DNA of 64,000 nucleotides from Achromobacter deleyi (GCF_016127315.1 NZ_CP065997.1:4154001-4218000), one strand, 5' to 3'. Counted from the first letter of the stretch, positions 44,599-53,256 are shown. A program made the numbers and translations. Notes: a model not told the origin generated them from the letters alone.

Positions 44599-45711
44599 AT
44601 GAGCCATCTTTTCAGTCCCACGTCAGTCGGCAACGTCGAACTGGCCAACCGCATCGTCATCGCGCCCATGTGCGAATACTCGGCCGACGAGGGTCGCGCC
44701 ACCGATTGGCACATGATCCACCTGGGTCATCTGGCCCTGTCGGGCGCGGCGCTGCTGTTCACCGAGGCGACCGCGGTCGAGGCCGATGGCCGCATTTCGC
44801 CGGGCGATCTGGGCCTCTGGTCCGACGAGACCGAAACCGCGCTGGGCCGCGTGGTGCAGGCGGTGCGCCGCTATTCGCCGATCAAGCTGGGTATTCAACT
44901 GGGCCACGCCGGCCGCAAGGCGTCGAGCCATGCGCCCTGGGACGGCGGCCAGCTGGTGCCGCCGGAGCAGGGCGGCTGGCAGGGCTGGGCGCCGTCGGCG
45001 CTGCCGCACAACGCCACCGAGCCGGCGCCGCGCGCGCTCGACGCGGCCGGCCTGGCGCGGGTGCGCGACGCCTTCGTCGACAGCGCGCGCCGCGCCATCC
45101 GCCTGGGCTTCGACGTCATCGAGCTGCATGCGGCCCACGGCTACCTGCTGCACCAGTTCCTGTCGCCGCTGGCCAACCAGCGCGACGACGCGTATGGCGG
45201 CTCGCTGGAGAACCGCATGCGCTTCCCGCTGGAAGTGTTCCGCGCGGTGCGCGAGGTGACGCCGTCGTCGGTGGCGCTGGGCGTGCGGGTCTCGGCCACC
45301 GACTGGGTCGAGGGCGGCTGGGATCCGGCGCAGACCGAGGCGTTCGCGCTGCGGCTCAAGGAACTGGGCTGTGAGTTCATCGACGTCTCCAGCGGCGGCG
45401 TGTCGCCGCTGCAGAAGATTCCGGTGGGGCCGAACTACCAGGTACCGTTCGCCGACGCGATCAAGCGCACGGTCGGCCTGCCCACCATCACCGTGGGCCT
45501 GATCACCGAGGCGCGGCAGGCCGAGGACATCGTGGCGCAAGGACAGGCCGACATGGTGGCGCTGGCCCGCGGCATGTTGTTCGATCCGCGCTGGCCCTGG
45601 CACGCCGCCGCACAGCTGGGCGGCCAGGTCGCCGCGCCGCGCCAGTACTGGCGCTCGCAGCCGCGCGAGCTGAAGGATCTGTTCGGCGAGACCCGCTTCG
45701 GCCAGCGCTAG
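44599..45711 (+). CDS. Old Yellow Enzyme family ene-reductase (YqjM-like NADH:flavin oxidoreductase)
   Basis: 370 residues, FMN-dependent TIM barrel. The N-terminal RIVIAPMCEYSA places Cys25 and Tyr27 as in YqjM-type (class III) OYEs, and IELHAAHGYLLHQFLSPLANQRDDAYGGSLENR is the family's catalytic/FMN segment. ...LALARGMLFDPRWPWHAA closes the phosphate site. It reduces activated C=C bonds, such as quinones or enones, with NAD(P)H. Encoded 104 nt after ehuA with its own likely promoter in that gap; a bidirectional terminator follows. Physiological substrate unknown. Confidence 0.93.
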   Translation: MSHLFSPTSVGNVELANRIVIAPMCEYSADEGRATDWHMIHLGHLALSGAALLFTEATAVEADGRISPGDLGLWSDETETALGRVVQAVRRYSPIKLGIQLGHAGRKASSHAPWDGGQLVPPEQGGWQGWAPSALPHNATEPAPRALDAAGLARVRDAFVDSARRAIRLGFDVIELHAAHGYLLHQFLSPLANQRDDAYGGSLENRMRFPLEVFRAVREVTPSSVALGVRVSATDWVEGGWDPAQTEAFALRLKELGCEFIDVSSGGVSPLQKIPVGPNYQVPFADAIKRTVGLPTITVGLITEARQAEDIVAQGQADMVALARGMLFDPRWPWHAAAQLGGQVAAPRQYWRSQPRELKDLFGETRFGQR

Positions 45712-45733
45712 CGGCCGGAACCGCCGTCCCATG

Positions 45734-45762
45734 AAAAACGCCGCATGACGCGGCGTTTTTTT
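45734..45762. terminator. Bidirectional terminator between OYE and dUTPase genes
   Basis: AAAAACGCCGC / GCGGCGTTTTT with a 5-nt loop and a T7 run on the plus strand and A5 start; convergent genes flank it. Confidence 0.92.
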
Positions 45763-45780
45763 CGGGCGTGCGGGAGGCGC

Positions 45781-46449
45781 TTACAGGCGCGAATAGGCCG
45801 CTTCCAGCTCGCGGTGAAGGATGTCCGCGAAGTCGGCGCGGGCGGCGTCGTGCTGCGACAGCAGGCGCGCCAGCACCACGTTGTCTTCCTCGCCGTTCCA
45901 GATCTTGATGTAGGTGCCTTCCTTGTAGCCGTGCTGCTGGCGGAAGATGTTCAGCACGTTCTTGGAGACGTACTGGGTGTAGGCATCGTTCCAGCTCATT
46001 TCGCAGGCGGTCATGCTCTGCTCGAGCAGCTTGAAGCTGGCGCGGCCGCACACCGCCAGGCCGCCGATCAGTTCCAGCAGTTCGGGCACGGCCAGACTGG
46101 CCAGCGCGTAGCTCTTGCCGTCCAGCGTGATCGAGGCGGGGCCGGCCAGGTCGGCCACCAGCGCGGCGGCGGCGGCGTTGACGTCGCCCTTGGCCTGCAC
46201 GATGGTGTGCGACAGGTAGAAATGCAGGATGTCGACCAGTTCCATCTGCACCTGCGGCAGGTCGATGGTCTGCTTTTTCCACCACTTCCAGCCGTAGTGC
46301 TCCAGGGCCTCGGCCGATTCGACGAAGGCGGCGCGCAGGAAGCGGGCGCCACCGTTGATCCAGTCCGGATTGATCATGCTGTTCAAGTCGCCTTGCAGCT
46401 TCAGCATCGTGGCCGCCTGGGCCTGGTTCAATCCGACAACGTTATTCAC
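45781..46449 (-). CDS. dUTP diphosphatase, dimeric all-alpha type
   Basis: 222 residues. The segment FLRAAFVESAEALEHYGWKWWKKQTIDLPQVQMELVDILHFYLS carries the acidic Mg2+-binding helices (ESAEALE and ELVDILHF) of the all-alpha NTP pyrophosphatase superfamily; the C-terminal YVSKNVLNIFRQQHGYKEGTYIKIWNGEEDN is the substrate-side motif of dimeric dUTPases (Leishmania/Campylobacter type). It hydrolyses dUTP to dUMP and pyrophosphate, keeping uracil out of DNA. Not the usual trimeric Dut fold. Single gene between a convergent OYE gene and a minus-strand membrane-protein gene. Confidence 0.87.
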   Translation of the reverse strand: MNNVVGLNQAQAATMLKLQGDLNSMINPDWINGGARFLRAAFVESAEALEHYGWKWWKKQTIDLPQVQMELVDILHFYLSHTIVQAKGDVNAAAAALVADLAGPASITLDGKSYALASLAVPELLELIGGLAVCGRASFKLLEQSMTACEMSWNDAYTQYVSKNVLNIFRQQHGYKEGTYIKIWNGEEDNVVLARLLSQHDAARADFADILHRELEAAYSRL

Positions 46450-46525
46450 TTTTACTCCGGTATTCGTGGGGTCTGTACGACAGCGGCGGAAATGTTAGCA
46501 CCATTGCCGCCGCGGCCGTGGCCGC

Positions 46526-47074
46526 TCACGCGTCCTTGCGGTACGACGAGGTCTTGAGCGGCGGCAGCTTTTCCAGCGGCCGCTTGCGCGGGTCGCGCGC
46601 GCCGCTGGCGGCCTTGAACAGCATCAGCGCGAAGAAGCCCAGGAACACCGCCGGCATGAAGTCGTCCAGGTCGAAGCGCGGCGCGTGCAGCGCCTTGAAG
46701 GCGACGTTGACCGCGGCCCAGCCGGCCACCGCGCCGGCAATGGTCAGGAAGATGCCCTGCTTGCGCTGGCGCGCGCGCTTGGCCAGCGAGACCGCCTCGG
46801 CGTCGGTCTGGCCGGGAGCCACGGTGGGCGGCGCGCTGTCGGCGCGGCGCGATTGCAGCGGGGGCGGGGCGGTCTTGCCCCAGGTCAGGTCATTCAGCGA
46901 GCCCTGGCTCGGCGCGGGCGCGGGCGGCGGCACCGGCGTGGCGACCGGCGCGGCGGCCTGGCGCTTGGCCTCGGCCTTGCTCGGCACCCGTCCGGGCGTG
47001 GCGCCGCCGGCGCGCGACAGATTCTCGATGTAGCGCGCGAAGTCGCCGTTCTTCGGCTCCAGGTCGATGGCCAT
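46526..47074 (-). CDS. Hypothetical membrane protein, Pro/Ala-rich linker
   Basis: 182 residues, not recognised. N-terminus AIDLEPKNGDFARYIENLSRAGG, then a Pro/Ala-rich linker (about 40-65), a basic patch (LAKRARQRKQG), and two hydrophobic helices (about 108-130, IFLTIAGAVAGWAAVNVAFKAL; and FMPAVFLGFFALMLFKAA), ending in a basic tail (ARDPRKRPLEKL). So it is a small inner-membrane protein with a long cytoplasmic N-terminus. ATG with a GGAG Shine-Dalgarno. Sits 11 nt after the dedA-like gene on the same strand, so they are probably co-transcribed. Confidence 0.75.
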   Translation of the reverse strand: MAIDLEPKNGDFARYIENLSRAGGATPGRVPSKAEAKRQAAAPVATPVPPPAPAPSQGSLNDLTWGKTAPPPLQSRRADSAPPTVAPGQTDAEAVSLAKRARQRKQGIFLTIAGAVAGWAAVNVAFKALHAPRFDLDDFMPAVFLGFFALMLFKAASGARDPRKRPLEKLPPLKTSSYRKDA

Positions 47075-47085
47075 GCTGTTCTCCG

Positions 47086-47724
47086 CTAGTTGCCGCGACG
47101 GATGCGCGCCGGCTGCCGGCGTTTGCGCATCATCGCGACCAGAAGCCCGCATCCTAGCAGCACCGAGAAGCCCGCGCCGATCATCATGGCGATCTGCTGC
47201 GCGTTCTCGGCCGCGCCGAGGCTGCGCGCGGTGATGTAGCCCGGCGCCAGCATCAGCGGCATCCACAGCACGGCCGACAGCACGTTGGCCATCTGGAAGC
47301 GGCCGTGGGCCATGCCCATGACGCCCGCCACCGTCGGGATGGTGGAACGGATCGGGCCCAGGAAGCGGCCGATCAGCACCGAGGCGAAGCCATAGCGGTA
47401 GAAGAACAGCCGGGCGCGGGCGACGGCGGTGCGTTGCTGCTTGAGCGGCCAGCGGCGCAGCACGCTGGGGCCGGCCCAGCGGCCCAGCGCGTACGACAGG
47501 GCGTCGCCGACGATGGCGCCGGCGATGCCCCAGGCCAGGATGCTCCACGGGTCGAGCGTGCCCGCGCCGATCAGGCCGCCGGTCAGCAGCATCAGCGCCG
47601 TCGCGGGGATGAACAGGCCCAGCAGCACCATCGATTCCCCCAGCGTGAGCAGGAAGGTGATGGGGCCGGCCCAGGCCTGGTTGGTTTCGATCAGCACGCC
47701 GATCTTGTCGATGTATTGGTCCAT
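47086..47724 (-). CDS. DedA-family membrane protein
   Basis: 212 residues with the DedA/SNARE-associated pattern: ESMVLLGLFIPATALMLLTGGLIGAG, GDALSYALGRWAG, and FYRYGFASVLIGRFLGPIRSTIPTVAGVMGM. The Arg in GRFLGPIR and the acidic residue in GES are conserved in DedA flippases, which move lipid carriers or phospholipids and affect membrane potential and drug tolerance. About five membrane segments and a basic C-terminal tail (RKRRQPARIRRGN). Precedes the hypothetical membrane-protein gene. Confidence 0.92.
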   Translation of the reverse strand: MDQYIDKIGVLIETNQAWAGPITFLLTLGESMVLLGLFIPATALMLLTGGLIGAGTLDPWSILAWGIAGAIVGDALSYALGRWAGPSVLRRWPLKQQRTAVARARLFFYRYGFASVLIGRFLGPIRSTIPTVAGVMGMAHGRFQMANVLSAVLWMPLMLAPGYITARSLGAAENAQQIAMMIGAGFSVLLGCGLLVAMMRKRRQPARIRRGN

Positions 47725-47829
47725 GAGACGAAACTTGAAAATTAGCTGAATGCAATCGGGTATCTTAACGCCTGCATTGTGGAAGACAGGTGAAAATGCC
47801 GGTCCATCGGAGCTTATCGTCGGAGTGTT

Positions 47830-48870
47830 ATGGATTCGGTTACACAAGCCGTGCTGGGCGCGGGCATACAGGGAGCGCTGCTGGGGCGCGTGCAGGGGCG
47901 CCGGGCGCTGATCTACGGCGCCGCGCTGGCGACGGTGCCGGACCTGGACGTGCTGATGCGCTACCCGGATCCAGTGTCGCTGATGACCTACCATCGCGGC
48001 TTCTCGCACTCGATCTTCGTGCTGACGGGCCTGGCGCTGCTGCTGACCTGGCTGATACGCAAGTACTGGCCGCAGGCCCCCTATAGCGGCAGGCGATTGT
48101 TCCTGACGCTGTGGCTGGTATTGGTGACGCATCCATTGCTGGACGCCTTCACCGTCTATGGCACGCAGTTGTTCTGGCCGCTGGCGTCGATCCCCGAAAG
48201 CTGGTCGGCGATCTTCATCATCGATCCGGTCTATACCGTGCCGCTGCTGCTGGCGGCGGTCTACGCGATCATCGCGGGCATGACGCGCGGCGCCCGGCGG
48301 TTCCTGGCCGGGGCGCTGATCTTCAGCACCGCCTACCTGGGGTTCGGCCTGGCCGGCCGCATCGCCGCCGAGCACCGGGTGCGCGACGCGATGCAGGCGC
48401 AGGGCATCGCCGTCACCGAGCTGCGGGCCATTCCCATGCCGCTCAACACGCTGCTGTGGCGCGTCATCGCCAAGACGCCGGATGGCCATTACTACGAGGC
48501 CGTCAGCAGCTGGTTCGACCGCGAGCCGCCGGAATGGCTGCGCCAGCCGCTGCATCCGGAACTGGGCCAGGCGCTGGCGGGCGTGCCGCTGCACGAGCGC
48601 CTGCGCTGGTTTACCGACGACTGGCTGCGCTATGACGCGATGGGCGATGCGCTGGTGGTGACCGACCTGCGCATGGGCATGGCCGGCCACTACAACTTCC
48701 GCTTCAAGATGGCCGAGCGCGCGCCCGATGGCGGCTGGCGCCCGGTGACCCCGTCCAGCTGGCCGGGCGAGCGGGGCGGCTGGGCCGAGCTCAAGCTGCT
48801 GCTGGCCCGCATCCTGCACGCGCAGCCGCCGCTGCCGCTGGCGCAGTGGGCGCAGACCGCCACGCGCTAG
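47830..48870 (+). CDS. YdjM-like metal-dependent hydrolase (membrane, DUF457-type)
   Basis: 346 residues. N-terminal half is a membrane domain starting MDSVTQAVLGAGIQGALLG, with metal-ligand motifs PDLDVLMRYPDP, YHRGFSHSIFVL and THPLLDAFTVYG (Asp/His clusters) in the pattern of LexA-regulated YdjM-type membrane-bound hydrolases. The C-terminal half (about 175-346) is soluble and of unknown role. Divergent from dedA. Substrate unknown. Clear terminator downstream at 48908. Confidence 0.87.
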   Translation: MDSVTQAVLGAGIQGALLGRVQGRRALIYGAALATVPDLDVLMRYPDPVSLMTYHRGFSHSIFVLTGLALLLTWLIRKYWPQAPYSGRRLFLTLWLVLVTHPLLDAFTVYGTQLFWPLASIPESWSAIFIIDPVYTVPLLLAAVYAIIAGMTRGARRFLAGALIFSTAYLGFGLAGRIAAEHRVRDAMQAQGIAVTELRAIPMPLNTLLWRVIAKTPDGHYYEAVSSWFDREPPEWLRQPLHPELGQALAGVPLHERLRWFTDDWLRYDAMGDALVVTDLRMGMAGHYNFRFKMAERAPDGGWRPVTPSSWPGERGGWAELKLLLARILHAQPPLPLAQWAQTATR

Positions 48871-48907
48871 CGCGGCCGGGGCGACCGCGCCCGCTTTTCC
48901 TCATGCG

Positions 48908-48932
48908 ACCCGCCGCGATCCGGCGGGTTTTT
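48908..48932 (+). terminator. Terminator of the YdjM-like gene
   Basis: ACCCGCCG / CGGCGGGT, 5-nt loop, then T4-5. Confidence 0.88.
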
Positions 48933-49008
48933 CATTGACCCCGCTGCCAGCCCCTTGAGCACGTATTGACCGTTCGTCCGGGCCTGCATTATTCTTGTTC
49001 TCTATTAA

Positions 49009-49022
49009 GGAACAGTAGTTCC
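49009..49022. promoter_or_regulatory. Dyad before iclR-type gene (autoregulatory operator candidate)
   Basis: GGAAC-AGTA-GTTCC, perfect 5-4-5 repeat 17 nt upstream of the IclR start; a further GGAACA copy follows at 49030. It resembles the short GGAAC/GTTCC sites used by IclR-type repressors. Binding by the adjacent IclR is inferred. Confidence 0.5.
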
Positions 49023-49038
49023 GTTTTGTGGAACATCA

Positions 49039-49806
49039 ATGAGTATTCTCGACGGCGTCCAACGCGTGCTGGCGCTTTATGCGGAAGGCGCGGCGGAGCT
49101 CAGCTTTACCGACGTGGCGCAGCGCTTGTCCATGCCCAAGAGCACGGCATCGCGCCTGCTCAACCAGATGCAGCACTACGGCATGCTGGACCAGGACGCG
49201 GCCTCGCGCCGCTACCGTCCCGGCCTGTTGCTATCGCAGGCGGTGCGCGCCGGCCTGGCCGCGACGCCGCTGGATGACGCCTGCCGCAAGGTGCTGGCGC
49301 GCCTGTCCGCCGACAGCGGCCTGACCGCCTACCTGTCCACCCTGAACCAGCGCGAAACCGTGGTGCTGCAGCGCCTGAACGGCTCGCACCCGGTGCAGGT
49401 GCTGTCCCCGCCCGGCTCGCGTCGCGCCGCCTCGGGCACGGCCATGGGGCGGGCGCTGCTGTCGCGCCTGAGCCAGGCCGAGTTCGACGCGCTCTACGGC
49501 GCCGACCCCGCGCAGTCGTTGCCGATGGAAGGCAAGGATTGCCCGGCCACCGTCGGCGAGCTGGCGCAGCGCGTGGCGCAGACCCGCGCCGACCATTACG
49601 GCGTCGCCATCGACCAGGCGATGCCCGGCATCGGCGCCGTGGCGGCGGCGGTGCGCGATCCGTCCAGCGGCGAACTGCGCGGCCTGTGCCTGTCCTTCGT
49701 GTCGTTCCAGGTCGACGCCGTCCGCGTCGCCGCGTTGCGCGACGCCTTGACGCAGCAGGTCGCCGAACTGGGGCGCGAACTGAACGATCCCTACTGGCTG
49801 GACTGA
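49039..49806 (+). CDS. IclR-family transcriptional regulator
   Basis: 255 residues. N-terminal winged HTH (LDGVQRVLALYAEGAAELSFTDVAQRLSMPKSTASRLLNQMQ), then the IclR effector domain with PPGSRRAASGTAMGRALLSRL and HYGVAIDQAMPGIGAVAAAVRD. First gene of the block that continues pepE-DUF1177-aroM-Bug receptor on the same strand, and the likely regulator of it. Operator-like dyad just upstream. Confidence 0.94.
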   Translation: MSILDGVQRVLALYAEGAAELSFTDVAQRLSMPKSTASRLLNQMQHYGMLDQDAASRRYRPGLLLSQAVRAGLAATPLDDACRKVLARLSADSGLTAYLSTLNQRETVVLQRLNGSHPVQVLSPPGSRRAASGTAMGRALLSRLSQAEFDALYGADPAQSLPMEGKDCPATVGELAQRVAQTRADHYGVAIDQAMPGIGAVAAAVRDPSSGELRGLCLSFVSFQVDAVRVAALRDALTQQVAELGRELNDPYWLD

Positions 49807-49899
49807 CGCATCAGCCCCTCTCCGATTCCTTCACCGATTTCCACTATCCGGCCGCGCCCGCGCGGCGCTCCGACTCAACGAATCCACGGAACCTTGCAC

Positions 49900-50604
49900 A
49901 TGAACCTTCTGCTCCTCAGCAATTCCAGCAGCGACGCCGGCTACCTGGCGCACGCCTTGCCCGACATCCGCGAGCTGATCGCCACGCTGCCGGCCGGCGC
50001 GCCGGCGGTGTTCGTGCCGTACGCCGGCGTCACCCGCGACTGGGACGACTACACCACGCTGGTGGTGACGGCGCTGGCCGACACCGGCCTGGACATCCAG
50101 CCGCTGCACCGCGCCGCCGATCCGGTGGCCGCGCTGGAAAAGGCCGCCGTCATCATCGTCGGCGGCGGCAATACCTTCAACCTGCTCGGCCAGCTGCGCC
50201 GCCAGGGCCTGCTGAGCGTGGTGGCGCGCCGCGTGCGCGAAGGCGCCGCCTACCTGGGCTGGAGCGCTGGCTCCAACCTGGCGTGCCCCAGCATCTGCAC
50301 CACCAACGACATGCCGATCACCGATCCCGAAGGCTTCGACGCGCTTGGCCTGCTGTCCTTCCAGATCAATCCGCACTACACCAACGCCCACCCTCCCGGC
50401 CACCGCGGCGAGACCCGCGCGCAGCGCCTGGCCGAGTTCTGCACGCTGAACCCGACGATGCCGGTGCTGGGCCTGCCCGAGGGCGCCGCGCTGCGCGTGC
50501 GCGGCGCCGCCATCACGCTGGTCGGCCCGCACGATGCGCCGCTGTTCCTGGGCAGCAACGAGCCGCGCGTGTTCCAGCCCGGCGCCGTGGAGATCCCGGC
50601 ATGA
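49900..50604 (+). CDS. pepE: Dipeptidase E (peptidase S51)
   Basis: 234 residues. Catalytic triad positions match PepE: Ser122 in GWSAGSN, Asp137 in TTNDMPI and His159 in INPHYTNAH. PepE hydrolyses aspartyl dipeptides (Asp-X) in the cytoplasm. N-terminus NLLLLSNSSSDAGYLAHAL fits the family. ATG at 49900 (a TTG two codons earlier is weaker). Its TGA overlaps the next start (ATGA). As the first enzyme gene of the IclR block it may release an aspartyl unit from the imported substrate. Confidence 0.93.
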   Translation: MNLLLLSNSSSDAGYLAHALPDIRELIATLPAGAPAVFVPYAGVTRDWDDYTTLVVTALADTGLDIQPLHRAADPVAALEKAAVIIVGGGNTFNLLGQLRRQGLLSVVARRVREGAAYLGWSAGSNLACPSICTTNDMPITDPEGFDALGLLSFQINPHYTNAHPPGHRGETRAQRLAEFCTLNPTMPVLGLPEGAALRVRGAAITLVGPHDAPLFLGSNEPRVFQPGAVEIPA

Positions 50605-51530
50605 AACAGGTCATCGACACTATCGAGCTGCTGTCCTCGGCCCACGTCACGGGCGAGGCGGTGGCGCAGGTCCTGCGCGAGGCAGGCCATTGTGAAGTCG
50701 AGGTCACGCGGCTCGAGCGCGACGGCCTGTCCACCGACTTTCTCTCCATCGTCATTCCCGGTTCCGACGCGAACGCGCCGCAGTTGGGCATCGTCGGCCG
50801 CCTGGGCGGCATCGGTGCGCGTCCGGCCGTCACCGGCCTGGTGTCGGACAGCGATGGCGCCGTGGTCGCCGTGGCCACCGCGCTCAAGCTGATGGCCATG
50901 GCGCGCCAGGGCGACGTGCTGCCCGGCACCGTGCGCATCCGCACCCACATCTGCCCGCGCGCCGGCACCCGTCCGCACCACCCGGTGCCGATGATGCGCT
51001 CGCCGTTCCCGATGCGCGAGATGATGTCGCACGAAGTCGATCCGCGCATGGACGCGATCCTGTCGGTCGACACCACCCGCGGCAACCGCCTGGTGAACCA
51101 GCGCGGCGTGGCGCTCACGCCCGTGGCCAAGCAGGGTTACCTGCTGCGCATTCCCGAAACCATGCTGGACGTGATGGGCTGGGTCAGCGGCCAGCTGCCC
51201 CTGACGCTGCCCTTGACCACGCAGGACATCACGCCCTACGAGAACGGCCTGTGGCACGTCAATTCGTTGATGCAGCCGGCCATCGTCACCGACGCGCCGG
51301 TGGTGGGCGTGGCGCTGACCGCGCAGACCGCCGTGCCGGGCTGCGCCACCGGCGTGACCAATGCGGTCGACGCCGACGTCGCCATGCGCTTCTGCATCGA
51401 GATCGCCAAGCTGTTCGGGCAAGGCGCCATGACCTTCTTCGACGACGCCGAATGGCGCGCGCTGCAGGCCCGCTACGGCTCGATGGCACACCTGCAGACC
51501 ACCGGCCAGGAACCCGGGGGCGCGCAATGA
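50601..51530 (+). CDS. DUF1177 family protein
   Basis: 309 residues, DUF1177 throughout. Function unknown. Visible features: SDSDGAVVAVATALKLM (residues 82-98), a Cys/His-bearing stretch RTHICPRAGTRPHHPVPMM (113-132), a VDTTRGNRLVNQRGVALTP segment and a VPGCATGVTN loop near the end. The SDSDG-alpha-helix and the later VDTTRGN recall di-zinc aminopeptidase-like (M20/M42) layout, but that is only impression. No signal peptide. Start and stop overlap neighbours pepE and aroM (ATGA at both ends), so it functions with them. Confidence 0.83.
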   Translation: MKQVIDTIELLSSAHVTGEAVAQVLREAGHCEVEVTRLERDGLSTDFLSIVIPGSDANAPQLGIVGRLGGIGARPAVTGLVSDSDGAVVAVATALKLMAMARQGDVLPGTVRIRTHICPRAGTRPHHPVPMMRSPFPMREMMSHEVDPRMDAILSVDTTRGNRLVNQRGVALTPVAKQGYLLRIPETMLDVMGWVSGQLPLTLPLTTQDITPYENGLWHVNSLMQPAIVTDAPVVGVALTAQTAVPGCATGVTNAVDADVAMRFCIEIAKLFGQGAMTFFDDAEWRALQARYGSMAHLQTTGQEPGGAQ

Positions 51531-52216
51531 GCGCGCCCAAGCCGCGCCGCGTGGCGTTCTTCACCATCGGCCAGTCGCCGCGCAGCGACGTGGTGCCCGA
51601 GATGGCTCCCTTGCTGGGCGAGCACGTGCGCATCGACGAATTCGGCGCGCTCGACGGCCTGGACGCCGCGGCGCTGGCCGCGCTGGCGCCGCGCCCGGGC
51701 GAATACCGCTTCGCCACGCGCATGCGTGACGGCAGCCAGATCGAGCTGGACGCGGCCGCCGCCGAGGCCCGCCTGGCGCAGGTGATGCGCGAGGCCGACG
51801 CCGCCGGCTACGACCTGCTGGTGCCGCTGTGCACCGGCACCGCGATCGCGCCGATGCGCACGCTGGTGGTCGAGCCGCAGCAGGTGGTGGATCACCTGGT
51901 CGCGGGCCTGTCGCAGCACAGCCGCAAGGTCGGGCTGGTGGTGCCGCTGGAAGCCCAGGTCGACGCCTTCCACATGGCCGTGCCGCTGGAATGTCCGGCG
52001 ACGGTGGTGCATGCCTCGCCTTATGAGACGGACGCGGCGCGCGCGGCCGCCAATTTCACGCAGGCCGGCCGCGAATTGGCCGACTGCGATTTCATCGTCA
52101 TGCATTGCATGGGCTACGCCGAACGCATGCGCCAGGCGGTGGCGCAGGCTTCGGGCCGCCCGGTACTGCTGTCGAATCGTGTCGTCGCGCAGATGCTTGC
52201 GCAAATATTGGAATAA
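51527..52216 (+). CDS. AroM-family protein (Asp/Glu-racemase-like)
   Basis: 229 residues, AroM family (E. coli AroM is of unknown function, named for its place near aroL). N-terminus RRVAFFTIGQSPRSDVVPEM is diagnostic. Two cysteines are placed like the acid/base pair of Asp/Glu racemases: Cys102 in VPLCTGTAI and Cys194 in VMHCMGYAERMR. This suggests a racemase- or isomerase-like reaction on an amino- or hydroxy-acid. Overlaps DUF1177 at ATGA and precedes the receptor gene by 12 nt. Confidence 0.87.
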   Translation: MSAPKPRRVAFFTIGQSPRSDVVPEMAPLLGEHVRIDEFGALDGLDAAALAALAPRPGEYRFATRMRDGSQIELDAAAAEARLAQVMREADAAGYDLLVPLCTGTAIAPMRTLVVEPQQVVDHLVAGLSQHSRKVGLVVPLEAQVDAFHMAVPLECPATVVHASPYETDAARAAANFTQAGRELADCDFIVMHCMGYAERMRQAVAQASGRPVLLSNRVVAQMLAQILE

Positions 52217-52228
52217 GGGATCCACTTC

Positions 52229-53218
52229 ATGTTCAGCCGTAGTTTGCAACGCGCCGCGGGCGCACTGTTCGTCGTCAGCACCCTGGCGGCCGCGCCGGCC
52301 ATGGCGGCGGACGCCTGGAAGCCGACCAAGCCGGTGCGCCTGCTGGTCGGTTTCGCGCCCGGCGGCTCCGCCGACACGCTCGCGCGCCTGCTGGCCGAGC
52401 CGCTGTCGCAGCGCCTGGGCCAGACGGTCGTGGTCGAGAACCTGGCGGGCGCGGGCGGCAACATCATGGCGTACCGCCTGTCGCAATCGCAGCCCGACGG
52501 CTACACCATCGGCATCGCCGCGGCCGGTTCCATGGCCATCACCCACGTGCTCAACGCCAAGGGCACCAGTTACAAGCCGACCGACTTCACGCCCATCACG
52601 CTGGCCGCGGTGCAGCCCAACGTGGTCATCGTCAACAAGGACGTGCCGGCCAACAACCTGGCCGAGCTGAAGGACTACTTCCAGAAGACGCCGACTGCCA
52701 CCTACGGCACCGCCGGCGTGGGCATCTCCAACCACCTGATCGCCGAGACCATGCTGTACAAGCTGGGCGTGAAGGTGCCGCACGCGGCCTACCGCGGCGC
52801 GGCGCCCGTCATCACCGACCTGCTGGGCGGCCACATCGCGATGACGATGGACAACATCTCCACCGCCGCGCCGCTGGCGCTGCAGGGCAAGGTCAAGGCC
52901 ATCGGCGTGGCTTCGCTCAAGCGCTCGCCGCAACTGCCCAACGTGCCCACGCTCGACGAGCAGGGCCTGAAGGGCTTCGACATGCCGACCTGGCAGGGCG
53001 TGTTCGCGCCGGCCGGCCTGCCGGCGGACGTGCTGGCCGCCTACTACGCGGCGCTGCAGGACGTGCTCAAGCAGCCGTCGGTGATCGAGAAGATGGCCGG
53101 CCTGGGTTCGGAACCGGTCAGCGGCATGACGCCCGAGAAGTTCGGCCAGTTCCTGGAAAACGACCGCAAGCAATGGGCCGACATCGTGCGCGCGGCCAAC
53201 ATCAGCCTGGAACAATAA
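52229..53218 (+). CDS. Bug-family tripartite-tricarboxylate-type solute receptor
   Basis: 329 residues. Signal peptide ends AMA-ADAWKPTKPVRLLVGFAPGGSADTLARLLAEPLSQ, the Bug (TctC) signature. VVENLAGAGGNIMA and the ligand loop follow; PGG region is the substrate-binding turn. Bug receptors bind carboxylates or amides outside the inner membrane for TctAB permeases; none is encoded here, so either a distant permease is used or the receptor senses. Closes the pepE-DUF1177-aroM block, and suggests the pathway substrate carries a carboxylate. Confidence 0.93.
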   Translation: MFSRSLQRAAGALFVVSTLAAAPAMAADAWKPTKPVRLLVGFAPGGSADTLARLLAEPLSQRLGQTVVVENLAGAGGNIMAYRLSQSQPDGYTIGIAAAGSMAITHVLNAKGTSYKPTDFTPITLAAVQPNVVIVNKDVPANNLAELKDYFQKTPTATYGTAGVGISNHLIAETMLYKLGVKVPHAAYRGAAPVITDLLGGHIAMTMDNISTAAPLALQGKVKAIGVASLKRSPQLPNVPTLDEQGLKGFDMPTWQGVFAPAGLPADVLAAYYAALQDVLKQPSVIEKMAGLGSEPVSGMTPEKFGQFLENDRKQWADIVRAANISLEQ

Positions 53219-53256
53219 GGCTGCCGCGCCCGCCGGCCTTGGCGGGCGCCGCAAAC

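Noticed and set aside
44599..45711. Including the Old Yellow Enzyme in the ehu operon
   Set aside because: A 104-nt gap with promoter-like sequence and no coupling; OYE genes have no known ectoine role.
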